From: Candidatus Coprenecus pullicola
GTDB taxonomy: Bacteria; Bacteroidota; Bacteroidia; Bacteroidales; UBA932
Length of the DNA stretch: 33,016 nucleotides
NCBI GenBank assembly: GCA_018711925.1
Contig: DVHR01000064.1
Coordinates: 1 to 33,016, forward strand
Reading direction: 5' to 3'
Each line of letters begins with the position of its first letter. Positions within the stretch are counted from its first letter, which is position 1. The translations under genes and the position numbers were made by a program. Below are positions 16,572-25,275 of the stretch, piece after piece. Below the pieces are notes generated by a model, which was not told the origin of the DNA, searched no databases, and saw only the letters and a list, made by a program, of their open reading frames with translations.

Positions 16572-17339
16572 TCAGAAAGCTATTGAAAGGCCGTCGTATG
16601 CCGGCTCCACTCCTTCGGGCAGGACTTTGCACAGCTCTTCGTACCGCTCCAGCTGATGGGATATGTGCGTAAGGAAAGAGTGGGTGGCCCCTACCTTCCG
16701 GCATACTTCCAGAGCCTCGTCAAGCGAGAAGTGGGATATGTGTTTCTCCCTTCTGATACAGCTGATTACAAAGACATCCACGCCCTTGAGTCTCTCAAGG
16801 GATTCCTCCGATATGTAGTTGGCGTCGGTCAGGTAGCCCAGTCTGCCGAAGCGGAAACCCAGAACCGGCAGCCTATAGTGTATGGCGCGGACTGGTATGA
16901 TTTCCACTCCATTGATACTGAAGGGATGCTCGTCTATGGTGTGGAGAATGAAGTCCGGAACTCCGGGATAGCGGTGGTCTCCGAAGGCGTAGGCGTATTC
17001 TCTTTTCAGGGATTCCTGAACAGCGGTCTCGGCATAGATGGGGAAACCCTTGCCCGTGAAGTAGTTGAATGCACGGACGTCATCCAGGCCGCCTGTGTGG
17101 TCCTTGTGCATATGGGTGAGAAGCACGGCATCGAGTTCCTTTATCCCGCTTCTAAGCATCTGCTGCCTGAAATCCGGACCGGCATCGATTACGAGCCTGA
17201 GCCCCTCATATTCCACGTATGCGGAGGTTCTGAGTCTCTTGTCGTGGAAGTCATCGGAGCGGCATACGTCGCAGCCGCATCCTATCATGGGCACGCCCTG
17301 GGAGGTGCCTGTGCCTAGAAATTCTATTTTATTGGCCAT
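16572..17339 (-). CDS. PhnP-like metallo-beta-lactamase-fold hydrolase
   Basis: 255 residues from the ATG at 17339; the longer open frame to 17708 runs antisense into the next gene and is not used. The metal motif is THMHKDHTGG (His76, His78, Asp80, His81), with further ligands in ISCIRREKHISHF and THISHQ near the C-terminus. The N-terminus GTGTSQGVPMIGCGCDVC has Cys21, Cys23 and Cys26, matching the structural zinc site of E. coli PhnP, a cyclic ribosyl phosphate phosphodiesterase. No phosphonate genes are nearby, so the substrate here may be another phosphodiester; this family is widespread in Bacteroidota as a stand-alone hydrolase. Its stop lies 31 bp beyond the promoter of the MaoC-like gene. 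Transcribed divergently from the RsmI-like gene across a 42-bp gap. Confidence 0.85.
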   Translation of the reverse strand: MANKIEFLGTGTSQGVPMIGCGCDVCRSDDFHDKRLRTSAYVEYEGLRLVIDAGPDFRQQMLRSGIKELDAVLLTHMHKDHTGGLDDVRAFNYFTGKGFPIYAETAVQESLKREYAYAFGDHRYPGVPDFILHTIDEHPFSINGVEIIPVRAIHYRLPVLGFRFGRLGYLTDANYISEESLERLKGVDVFVISCIRREKHISHFSLDEALEVCRKVGATHSFLTHISHQLERYEELCKVLPEGVEPAYDGLSIAF

Positions 17340-17346
17340 AGCACCC

Positions 17347-17354
17347 CAAAGATA
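17347..17354 (-). promoter_or_regulatory. -7 box adjacent to start codon of the PhnP-like gene
   Basis: TATCTTTG on the minus strand ends only 7 nt before the ATG at 17339-17337. If transcription starts at the usual distance, the mRNA is leaderless or has at most a few leader bases. Confidence 0.55.
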
Positions 17355-17367
17355 GGGAATTTTTGCG

Positions 17368-17375
17368 TAATTTTG
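17368..17375 (+). promoter_or_regulatory. -7 box adjacent to start codon of the RsmI-like gene
   Basis: TAATTTTG ends 6 nt before the ATG at 17382. With the minus-strand box at 17347-17354 this puts two diverging promoters within 29 bp, so polymerases on the two strands should exclude each other. Confidence 0.55.
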
Positions 17376-17381
17376 TAAATT

Positions 17382-18086
17382 ATGAGCAGCAGACTTTATC
17401 TCGTACCGGCCCCTTTGGGCGACAATCCTCCGCAGGAGGTGATTCCGCCGTATGTTTTTTCCAGCATAGCCCATATACGGCATTTTGCGGTGGAGGATGT
17501 CCGCAGTGCCCGCAGATATCTGTCCCGCGCCGGTTTCAAGGGGATGGTGGACTCCTTGTCGTTCTATGAGATAAACGAGCATTCCTCGCAGGAGGACATA
17601 GAAGGTGTTTTCAGGGTGCTGGAGTCCGTGGGTGAGATGGCTCTTATCTCCGAGGCCGGACTGCCGGCTGTGGCCGATCCCGGAGCCGCTCTGGTGGCTC
17701 TGGCGCACAAGGCGGATATGGAGGTGATACCGATGTCAGGTCCCTCCTCACTTATGATGGCGCTGATGTCCTCAGGCATGAACGGGCAGTGCTTTGCCTT
17801 CGCCGGCTATCTTCCGGTAAAACCAGAGCAGAGACGCAGAAGTATAAAGGAGCTTGAGGCTAGGTCCAGGAAATATTCAGAGACGGAGATAATGATAGAG
17901 ACTCCGTATCGCAGCGATGCGCTGTTTCAGGATATCCTGGCTGTATGCGGGCCGTCAACGCGGGTCTGTGTGGCGTCCGACATCACTCTGCCTGAGCAGT
18001 CCATAAGGACCAGAACCGTAGCGGAATGGAAACGCTATCCGCTGACTATATCCAAGAGACCTACAGTATTTTTAATTCTAGCATAA
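17382..18086 (+). CDS. RsmI-like SAM-dependent methyltransferase
   Basis: 234-residue tetrapyrrole-methylase-fold protein related to RsmI, which 2'-O-methylates C1402 of 16S rRNA. Seen: LYLVPAPLGDN at the N-terminus, MALISEAGLPAVADPGAALV near residues 86-105 (the RsmI ISDAGxPxxxDPG motif, with Glu in place of Asp), MSGPSSLMMALMSSGM (about 120-135) and the FAGYLPVKPEQRRRSIKEL loop. It lacks the C-terminal extension of full-length RsmI (about 280 residues), as in other short Bacteroidota paralogues, so C1402 should not be assumed as the target. It ends one base before folB and heads a tightly packed three-gene unit. Confidence 0.82.
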   Translation: MSSRLYLVPAPLGDNPPQEVIPPYVFSSIAHIRHFAVEDVRSARRYLSRAGFKGMVDSLSFYEINEHSSQEDIEGVFRVLESVGEMALISEAGLPAVADPGAALVALAHKADMEVIPMSGPSSLMMALMSSGMNGQCFAFAGYLPVKPEQRRRSIKELEARSRKYSETEIMIETPYRSDALFQDILAVCGPSTRVCVASDITLPEQSIRTRTVAEWKRYPLTISKRPTVFLILA

Positions 18087-18087
18087 T

Positions 18088-18438
18088 ATGGGAAAAGTAG
18101 AGCTTTGCGGCATGCGATTCTTCGCCCATCACGGCTGTTTCGCCGAGGAGAGGACCATAGGCAATTATTTCATAGTGGATTTCGCGGCTGAGACGGACAT
18201 GACGGCTGCCAGTGAAAGCGACAATCTGGATGACGCCCTGAACTATCAGGTGATATACGATATAGTAAAGGAGGAGATGGCTGTGCCGTCCAATCTTCTG
18301 GAGCATGTTGCAGGCCGGATACTCAGGCATTTCCGCAGGGTGTTCCCGGAGATAGCAAGTGCGTCGGTGTCCATATCCAAGCTCAATCCTCCTCTGGGCG
18401 GAGAGGTCGGTGCTTCAAGAGTAACGATGAGCCTATGA
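18088..18438 (+). CDS. folB: Dihydroneopterin aldolase
   Basis: Cleaves 7,8-dihydroneopterin to 6-hydroxymethyl-dihydropterin and glycolaldehyde in folate biosynthesis. The 116-residue length is standard. Seen: MRFFAHHGCFAEER near the N-terminus with the conserved Glu, SDNLDDALNYQVIYDIV in the middle (Tyr of the pterin pocket), LLEHVAGRIL helix, and ISKLNPPLGGEVGASRV with the catalytic Lys. Start ATG at 18088 is one base after the previous stop, and its TGA overlaps the mtaB ATG (ATGA), so all three genes are probably translated in a coupled fashion. No other folate gene is in the window. Confidence 0.92.
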   Translation: MGKVELCGMRFFAHHGCFAEERTIGNYFIVDFAAETDMTAASESDNLDDALNYQVIYDIVKEEMAVPSNLLEHVAGRILRHFRRVFPEIASASVSISKLNPPLGGEVGASRVTMSL

Positions 18439-19691
18439 GGGTAGCCGTTCATACGCTTGGGTGCAAGCTCAACTATGCTGAGAGTTCTACGGTGGCCCGT
18501 GAGTTCGCCCGCAGGGGCTATGAGGTGGTCTCCCATACAGAGGAGGCGGATATCTATGTCGTCAATACATGCTCGGTTACGGAGCACAGTGACAAGAAGG
18601 ACCGCAATCTTATCCGCCGCCTGCACCGCCGCTCTCCAGAGGCAATCATAGCCGTGATAGGATGCTATGCCCAGTTGCAAGGTGACTATATTGCATCGAT
18701 GGAGGGTGTGGACATAGTGCTGGGTGCCCGTAGCAAGGGCCGTGTGGTGGACGAGGTGGAGCGTCTGCTTGCGTCAGGCCGGCGAGATAAGGCTGCGGCT
18801 GACGTGACGGACATAGACAGTGTACAGGTGATCTATCCGGCCTTTTCCACGGGAGAACGTACCCGGTCTTTCCTGAAGATACAGGACGGCTGCGATTATA
18901 AGTGCTCTTACTGCACTGTCCCTTATGCGAGAGGATGCAGCCGCAGTCTGCCGTCGGACATGTTGGTCTCACAGGCGGAGGAGATTGCCGCTGAGGGAAT
19001 CAAGGAGATAGTGCTGACCGGGGTCAATACCGGGGACTACGGTCGCAGGACAGGGGAGAGTTTTCTGGGACTGCTTCAGCGGCTCAACGATGTAGATGGA
19101 ATAGAGCGTTACCGTATCTCGTCTATCGAGCCCAATCTGCTGAAGCCGGAGATAGTGGACTGGATAGCTTCCGGTACCAAGTTCCTGCCTCATTTCCATA
19201 TACCGCTGCAGTCCGGGTGCGATACTGTGTTGCGGAGGATGGGACGCAGGTACGATACTGGCTTTTTCAGAGGGAAGATAGCCTATATCCGGGAAAGGAT
19301 GGAACATGTTTTCTTCGGAATTGACGTGATAGTCGGTTTCCCAGGAGAGACAGACAGGGATTTTGAGGCTACCTGTAACTTTCTGAGAGAGATAAAGCCG
19401 GCTTTTATCCATGTGTTTCCCTATTCACGACGTTCCGGTACGCCTGCTGCCGCGATGCCGGACCAGGTTCCCGAGATCGTAAAGACCCGTAGGGTAGAAG
19501 TGCTGGAGGAGATGTCATCGGGGTTCTATGATGCTTTCTGCCGGGAGAACTGCGGCCGTGAGGAGGAGGTGCTGTTCGAGAGTAAGTCCAAGGGCGGAAA
19601 GATGTTCGGTTATACCCGCAACTATATTAAGGTAGAGGAGCCGTTTGACAAGGACAAGATAGGGAAAATAGTCCGAGTGACTCTGCCCTGA
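18435..19691 (+). CDS. mtaB: tRNA t6A37 methylthiotransferase MtaB
   Basis: Radical SAM enzyme adding a methylthio group to N6-threonylcarbamoyladenosine at tRNA position 37 (ms2t6A). The 418 residues show the UPF0004 domain with three cluster cysteines (Cys10 in LGCKLNYAES, Cys46 in NTCSVTEHSDKK, Cys77 in GCYAQ), the radical SAM motif DGCDYKCSYC (Cys153, Cys157, Cys160), FHIPLQSGCD, IDVIVGFPGET and a C-terminal TRAM region from about 350 ending KIGKIVRVTLP. The TLGCKLNYAES start and FLKIQDGCDYKCSYC distinguish MtaB from MiaB and RimO. It overlaps folB by 4 nt and ends 11 nt from the convergent tamB stop, with no terminator hairpin in the gap. Confidence 0.92.
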   Translation: MRVAVHTLGCKLNYAESSTVAREFARRGYEVVSHTEEADIYVVNTCSVTEHSDKKDRNLIRRLHRRSPEAIIAVIGCYAQLQGDYIASMEGVDIVLGARSKGRVVDEVERLLASGRRDKAAADVTDIDSVQVIYPAFSTGERTRSFLKIQDGCDYKCSYCTVPYARGCSRSLPSDMLVSQAEEIAAEGIKEIVLTGVNTGDYGRRTGESFLGLLQRLNDVDGIERYRISSIEPNLLKPEIVDWIASGTKFLPHFHIPLQSGCDTVLRRMGRRYDTGFFRGKIAYIRERMEHVFFGIDVIVGFPGETDRDFEATCNFLREIKPAFIHVFPYSRRSGTPAAAMPDQVPEIVKTRRVEVLEEMSSGFYDAFCRENCGREEEVLFESKSKGGKMFGYTRNYIKVEEPFDKDKIGKIVRVTLP

Positions 19692-19702
19692 TCTCTCCTG
19701 GT

Positions 19703-22700
19703 TTAATTTCCGGCCTGATATTCCACGTAACCGGTTTCTTCGGAGAAATTCATCGGATCTTCCTTCGGTTTCATGACATTCTCTTTCCTTATATTGGCCT
19801 CCGCTGCCTCTTTTTCCAACTCTTCTTCGGCTTCTTTCATGAGCTGCAGTTCGTATTCCTCCTTCCGCTTGCGGGAGTAGAATATGTTCCTCAGGAAGTC
19901 CCCGAATGTGTCGAACTCGTCCTGATAGGTCATACCGAAGCCGCTGCGCTGGGTGTTGTCCAGGTAATTGGAGTATGAGTCGGCCGAGCGGGTGAAGAGG
20001 GTGACGCGCAGCTTGCCCTGACGGTCGACCTTGATCTCGGCCTCAAAGTCGCCGGCCCAGTTGGACGATGTCTCGCTGTTGCCAAGGTTGCCATTGATTA
20101 TCAGTCTGTTGTTGAATGCCTGATAGGAGATGGCTACATCGAACATGTCTTTTCCGCCGGTGGCTGTTCCCGGCTGGTAATTGAGTCCCAGGTCAAGCGG
20201 AATGTCCAGTTGCCTGAATATGTTGTTGAACTGGTTGGAGAGAATCTCACTGGCATTCGAGTATAGTATGGTGGAATTGTTCACTATGCCGGACTGCTCG
20301 TCGGGGACGAAACTGCCTGATATAAGCAGGGCCATTACCTGTTTGAGAACTTTGTCAGGAGTGCTCAGCGCGCTCTCCACTCTGCCTTTTGTGATGGGGT
20401 CCAGGTCAGGAATATCTATGGAGAATGATACTTCCGGATTGCTCAGGGAGCCTTGCAGCTGTATGCCGCAGTCAACATTGCGTCTGTTGCCCACGGATGT
20501 CGTGTCGGATATAAGTGTGGAGATGGAGGCCTTTGTCCGATAGGTCGCGCCTACGTTCAGACTGGTATTCTTGAGGTCTCCGTTGAAAGCTATGCTTCCT
20601 CCTTCGTCCAGAGTAAAGTCCCTGGACTGTATCGCAGACAGTGTAAGGTGATAACTGCCGTCAGCTACGGTGTAGTCACCGCGCAGGTCCATGACATTTC
20701 TGGACGGATTGAATGTGAGTTCCAGCTCTCCGTTTCCGGTACATCTCAAAGTGCCGCCGAACTGCTTGTTCATCTCTACCAGCAGTTCCGTGCCTTGGGT
20801 AATGCTGGCCATGGCCCTTATCTCTATATTGCTGCGGTTTCCGGTTCTTTTCTCAGAACCGGTCTGGGTATCGGCTATGTCGGTGGTGTCTTCCGGAAGC
20901 CGGAAGTCAGTATATGAGATCAGGTCTGTGGTTGCCGCTGATGACGCGGAGGACAGAGGTATGTGGACTGATGTGTTGTCATTGGTGGCTACCTGTGCGT
21001 CAATCAGCAGATTGTCGGTATATCCTGATATGGAGACATTGCCCGAGGCATAGGCTGTGCCGTAGAACTGACTGTTGTCGTGAGCATTGGTGTTCAGGCA
21101 CATGAGGTTGTTGAACGTCAGTCCGGCATCAAGGTATATGTTTTTAAAAGAGTCGTGGGTCAGGTTCCCCTGCAGGACGGCTTTTGCCCCTCTGGGGTCG
21201 GATATGCCCAGGCCGTTAAGATCGATGCTCCTTTGGGATAACGTGACGGGGCCCTCGACTACGTAGGGCACTTTTGTAAAGACAGGGGTGATTCTCAGAG
21301 AGTCCAGACGGCAGTTGTCGCTGTTGAGTACGATGCGGTCAGGCTGTCCGGATATAAGGATGTCTCCGCTTATGCTGCCTCCGTCTATACTGAGAATATC
21401 TTTCAGTGCCGGGGACAGGTAACTGAGCTGCAGTCCGCTCAGCTGCAGGCTGAGATTCATGTAATTTCTGCCAGGCGTATAATATCCGGTGACATTTATC
21501 GGATTGGTGTCACCGATATAGTTGTTGATCAGGATATTGAACCTATTTCTGGAAATATCTCTCTGACTGAGTATCTCAAGGTCTCCGAGGTCTTTCCCGA
21601 AGATACTCAGGCTCTTGCCGGCTATCTCCATGGATACGCCCATGCCGGAAAAGAAGTTGAACAGGCTGACCTCTCCGGTCAGATATCCGTTCAAGTCCAG
21701 CCTTGCATTAGTGAATGAGTTGAGCAACGACAGATCCATATTGTCTACGGTCAAGGATATATTGTCCTCCGGATTCTCTGACACAGTGCCTGTTATGCTC
21801 AGTCTGTCTGTGTCTCCGGTAAGTTCCAGACCCTGTATATTGTAGTATCTGTCGGATATGAGAACAGATGCGGGAGCTATATGCCACCTGTGGCCTCTGA
21901 TATTGAGCTCCGAACTGTCAAGGAGGATGCCTGTGGCCAGTGTCTCATTCGGATTACGGCTCATGCTGATACCTGCGGCCAGATTGAGATAAGTGGTATC
22001 CGCATTATTGAAGGACAGAGTGGTGCGCAGAGTATTGTCCAGCTCGTCCGTATGCAGGCGCAAATTGTCCAGCAGGATGTTGCCGGAGTTTACCCTGCCT
22101 ATGGAAAGGATAGCATCTGTACTACCGTACAAGTTGCCTGCAGACAGCGATATCTCGCTTAGTGCCACTACGTTCCCGGATTTTGTCCCGAATGATACGG
22201 CTGCTGACTGGGCAGTGACATCCAAGGTGTTGTCGTTGTCCAGTGTCATGTTTACGGTAGTGCTGTCCGCAATATGAAGTCCCGGCATTATGATGTCGCA
22301 TATCTGGGACATGTCATATGTCCTCAGGTGAAAGTCATAGCGTCCTGCAGAGTTGTTTGTGATGGCAGTGTCCACTTTGACGGCATCGGCCAGGGCTTCT
22401 CCTCTTACCGCGAGTTTCAGTCGTTCCAGCAGTGCTGCCGGAGCTCCTGTCCCTGAGTAGTCTGCATTGAATATGGGTGACTTAACCGTAACTATGTTGC
22501 GGTTCTCCAGGATGGCAGAGCGGATATAAAGTGAGTCTATGTGGTACTGTCCGTTGTCGTTGGCGTAACTGATATTCTCCAGAAGTACGTTGCCCAGTAT
22601 GCTGTGGTCTGTCAACCTAAGGTCGGCTCCGGCCGTTATTCCCATATTGGATATGCTGCCTTTGTTGATGATATTCATGGTTTTCAGGTCTGCGTAAGGC

Positions 22701-24220
22701 ACGTCCAGAAACAGTTGAATCCGCTTAGGTCTGTTGACGCTGTCCAGGTTGATGATGCTCTGGAACATGGTCGGCAGAGCCATGTCGTGACTGATCATCC
22801 TTACATTCGCCATGTTGTTCTGCATTTCTCCGCTGACGGCTATGCCGGAATACTCGTAACCCTTTATGCTCATTCTGGAGATGCGCAGTGAGTCCAGGTT
22901 GGCCGTTATACCACCTTCATCGGACTGTCTGAGGCTGGCATGGAGTCCGGCAGTCAGGTCCACTTTTCCGAAAATGTCATTGTTCACCAGTTTCCCTATA
23001 TCGAGGCTATTGACATTCAGGGTCGTGCTTAGGTCTGTACTGCTGAGGACACTGTCTCTGAGCATTTGTGCGGAATAGGCTATGTTTCCGTCGGAGGATG
23101 TAATCTCACCGTTGGAACTCAAGTCAAATAATGTCCCTTTCAGCTCTCCGCTCAGATTTATTCTAGTGTACGGTATAAATTTGTGTATGGTATTGGCTTT
23201 GTGGCTGAATGCCGCCACTATGTCTGACAGTTCAGGGGAGACTGTACTTATCCTCTTGATATCCAGATCAAACATAGTGCGGTCAATATCAGGCAATCCT
23301 GTGATATCGGCTCCGATATGAATAAGGGTGCTGTCCTGCGAGGTTATCATCAGGTCGCCAGTTCTCAGCCTGCACACTGGGCCTGTCACTTCTCCTGTAA
23401 TATTCAGTACGGTATTGTTGTCCTGAAGTCCCTGGGCAAAATATCCGAGACTCCTGAAGTCCAGTACGGCATCCTTGAAATCAGCGCCGAGAACGATTCT
23501 GTGCACGAAGTCCTTCAGGTCTTTTCTGCTGTCGTAACCGAAAGAAAGGTAGTCCGCGCTGATGTCAGACCACGCGTCCTGCAGGCGCAGGTTCCTTATG
23601 GCCGTACTGCATGAGTCCAGGGAAAAGTATCCGGAAAGGGAGCGGAGCTCGTAGCCTGACATCTCCCGGCAGCTCAGGTCTCTGATTCTGCATGATATAG
23701 TGTTGTTGTCAATCCTTATACGGTTGAGTCTTGCATTAATGCCGCTTACATTCAGATTCCTGAAGTTCATCTTTCCGGGAATATTGTCACCCGTGCCCTT
23801 GTACAGGTCCCGCATGACGAATCTCATGTTTTTGAGATTAATCTCATTGACAGACATGTCCGGCATCCTGAGAGGCTTCTTCAGGGAATCCGGCTTGGGA
23901 AGATATCCGAATATGCGGTTGAGATTGGAGTATCGCGGTCCTTCCTGAATAAAATTAAAGCATCCGCTTTCCAGGAGAATCCGCTCGACGGTTATATGGC
24001 CTCTGAGCAGTTCTCCTGGAGATATGGTGACAGAGAGCTTTTCGAATGCAGCCAGCGTGTCGCCCGGAGCTCCGGTGACGCTGACATCATAAGCCATTAT
24101 CTTATTGAAAAATACTATGGAGATCCGCCCGATTTCGATATCTCCGTTTATATGGGACTCAAAGGCATTGACTGTCCTTTGCGCTATTCTGGTCTGCAGT
24201 CCAGGGAACTGCAGGGCCAC
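19703..24220 (-). CDS. tamB: TamB-like translocation and assembly module protein; start uncertain
   Basis: Giant AsmA/TamB-type protein that spans the periplasm as a hydrophobic beta groove and moves lipids or helps outer-membrane protein assembly. The frame from GTG at 24220 gives 1505 residues, with an AsmA-like start (INGDIEIGRISI), long repetitive beta segments and a C-terminal DUF490/TamB domain (about 1130-1450: NKQFGGTLRCTGNGELEL, LRGDYTVADGSYHLTL, FTLDEGGSIAFNGDL). The GTG cannot be the true start: in frame upstream the codons give IRAVRKILTGILILICVIPF, a textbook positively charged anchor helix, but there is no ATG, GTG or TTG between GTG 24220 and the in-frame TAA of the upstream gene (24304-24302). 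A non-canonical start (for example ATC 24289, ATA 24271, CTG 24268 or ATT 24259) is therefore likely. Third gene of a DUF6913-DUF368-tamB operon. Confidence 0.88.
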   Translation of the reverse strand: MALQFPGLQTRIAQRTVNAFESHINGDIEIGRISIVFFNKIMAYDVSVTGAPGDTLAAFEKLSVTISPGELLRGHITVERILLESGCFNFIQEGPRYSNLNRIFGYLPKPDSLKKPLRMPDMSVNEINLKNMRFVMRDLYKGTGDNIPGKMNFRNLNVSGINARLNRIRIDNNTISCRIRDLSCREMSGYELRSLSGYFSLDSCSTAIRNLRLQDAWSDISADYLSFGYDSRKDLKDFVHRIVLGADFKDAVLDFRSLGYFAQGLQDNNTVLNITGEVTGPVCRLRTGDLMITSQDSTLIHIGADITGLPDIDRTMFDLDIKRISTVSPELSDIVAAFSHKANTIHKFIPYTRINLSGELKGTLFDLSSNGEITSSDGNIAYSAQMLRDSVLSSTDLSTTLNVNSLDIGKLVNNDIFGKVDLTAGLHASLRQSDEGGITANLDSLRISRMSIKGYEYSGIAVSGEMQNNMANVRMISHDMALPTMFQSIINLDSVNRPKRIQLFLDVPYADLKTMNIINKGSISNMGITAGADLRLTDHSILGNVLLENISYANDNGQYHIDSLYIRSAILENRNIVTVKSPIFNADYSGTGAPAALLERLKLAVRGEALADAVKVDTAITNNSAGRYDFHLRTYDMSQICDIIMPGLHIADSTTVNMTLDNDNTLDVTAQSAAVSFGTKSGNVVALSEISLSAGNLYGSTDAILSIGRVNSGNILLDNLRLHTDELDNTLRTTLSFNNADTTYLNLAAGISMSRNPNETLATGILLDSSELNIRGHRWHIAPASVLISDRYYNIQGLELTGDTDRLSITGTVSENPEDNISLTVDNMDLSLLNSFTNARLDLNGYLTGEVSLFNFFSGMGVSMEIAGKSLSIFGKDLGDLEILSQRDISRNRFNILINNYIGDTNPINVTGYYTPGRNYMNLSLQLSGLQLSYLSPALKDILSIDGGSISGDILISGQPDRIVLNSDNCRLDSLRITPVFTKVPYVVEGPVTLSQRSIDLNGLGISDPRGAKAVLQGNLTHDSFKNIYLDAGLTFNNLMCLNTNAHDNSQFYGTAYASGNVSISGYTDNLLIDAQVATNDNTSVHIPLSSASSAATTDLISYTDFRLPEDTTDIADTQTGSEKRTGNRSNIEIRAMASITQGTELLVEMNKQFGGTLRCTGNGELELTFNPSRNVMDLRGDYTVADGSYHLTLSAIQSRDFTLDEGGSIAFNGDLKNTSLNVGATYRTKASISTLISDTTSVGNRRNVDCGIQLQGSLSNPEVSFSIDIPDLDPITKGRVESALSTPDKVLKQVMALLISGSFVPDEQSGIVNNSTILYSNASEILSNQFNNIFRQLDIPLDLGLNYQPGTATGGKDMFDVAISYQAFNNRLIINGNLGNSETSSNWAGDFEAEIKVDRQGKLRVTLFTRSADSYSNYLDNTQRSGFGMTYQDEFDTFGDFLRNIFYSRKRKEEYELQLMKEAEEELEKEAAEANIRKENVMKPKEDPMNFSEETGYVEYQAGN

Positions 24221-24301
24221 ATAACCGGCAAAGGGTATAACGCATATCAGGATTAGAATCCCTGTCAGTATTTTTCTTACGGCTCTGATATCTGTGGCGG
24301 T

Positions 24302-25270
24302 TTATTGTTGTGTCTGTTCCTGTTTTTTCCTGTTTCTGTTCGCAGCTATCTCCAGTATAAGCACCAGTGCGGCTCCTATGACGACGAAAAGTACTGCAAC
24401 TCCTATGTGTCCAGAGTATTTGGTTATGTCTCCGACTTCCTTGCCGGCCTCGATCATGCTCTGCACCCCGGCAGGTATGCGCTCGTCAAAAGGCAGGACC
24501 GGCATGGAGACCCCATCGTGCTGGAACTGCCACGGCCATACTTTCACCAGCGAGCCTATCATGATGCCTGCCAGTGCGGAGATGGTGGTGACATGATATT
24601 TGTTGAGCAGCCATGTCAGGAAGTGTGAGAAAGACACTATGCCTATGGCGGCTCCGACTACGAAAGTGAGTATCAGCACTATATTCAAGTCTGTCAGAGC
24701 TTTGAGCATGTATTCGTATTTCCCCAGCAGCAACAGTATGAAACTTCCGGATATGCCGGGCAATATCATCGCGCAGATGGCTATGGCTCCGCAAAGGAAG
24801 ATGAACCAGAGGTCGTTCGGTGTCTCGGTAGGGGATATCAGGCATATGGCGGCTCCGGCCGCTATACCTATGGCAAGGGCCAGCAGATGCTTGATCTTGG
24901 TTAGGTCTATGTCCTTGAGTATAAGTATTGCCGATGCTATGATAAGGCCAAAGAAAAAGGACCAGAGCGGTATGGGCTCGTTGGCCATCAGATACTGCAT
25001 CAGCTTTGCCAGTGAGAAGAAACTGATACCGATTCCGAGAATAAGGGATATCAGGAAGTTTCCGTTGATGTGTTTCCAGAACTGTCCGAGCCTGCCTGTG
25101 AAAAGCAGCTTTAAAGCCTGCGTGTTGATGGATTTGATGGAGCCGAGCAACTCTTCATAGATGCCTGTAAGGAAGGCTATTGTGCCTCCGGAGACTCCGG
25201 GAATCACGTCTGCGGCACCCATGCCGATGCCTTTGAGGGTAATCATCGCGTATGAGGAAAACTTTCTCAT
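24302..25270 (-). CDS. DUF368 undecaprenyl-phosphate transporter (PopT family)
   Basis: 322-residue polytopic inner-membrane protein with about eight or nine hydrophobic segments. It has the internal duplication typical of DUF368: GAADVIPGVSGGTIAFLTGIY (PGVSGG at 24-29) and AICAMILPGISGSFILLLLG (PGISGS at 171-176). DUF368 members were identified as transporters that return undecaprenyl phosphate to the cytosolic leaflet for reuse in peptidoglycan and glycan synthesis. The C-terminus ends in a hydrophilic KKQEQTQQ tail. It begins 5 nt after the DUF6913 gene, and its TAA is in the same frame as tamB, so termination failure would fuse the two. Context suggests a lipid/envelope logistics operon. 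Confidence 0.88.
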   Translation of the reverse strand: MRKFSSYAMITLKGIGMGAADVIPGVSGGTIAFLTGIYEELLGSIKSINTQALKLLFTGRLGQFWKHINGNFLISLILGIGISFFSLAKLMQYLMANEPIPLWSFFFGLIIASAILILKDIDLTKIKHLLALAIGIAAGAAICLISPTETPNDLWFIFLCGAIAICAMILPGISGSFILLLLGKYEYMLKALTDLNIVLILTFVVGAAIGIVSFSHFLTWLLNKYHVTTISALAGIMIGSLVKVWPWQFQHDGVSMPVLPFDERIPAGVQSMIEAGKEVGDITKYSGHIGVAVLFVVIGAALVLILEIAANRNRKKQEQTQQ

Positions 25271-25275
25271 GTCGT

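Noticed and set aside
17340..17708. N-terminal extension of the PhnP-like protein to 378 residues
   Set aside because: The extra 123 residues are antisense to the RsmI-like gene, have no family similarity, and the promoter box at 17347-17354 sits inside them; the ATG at 17339 starts directly before the family motif.
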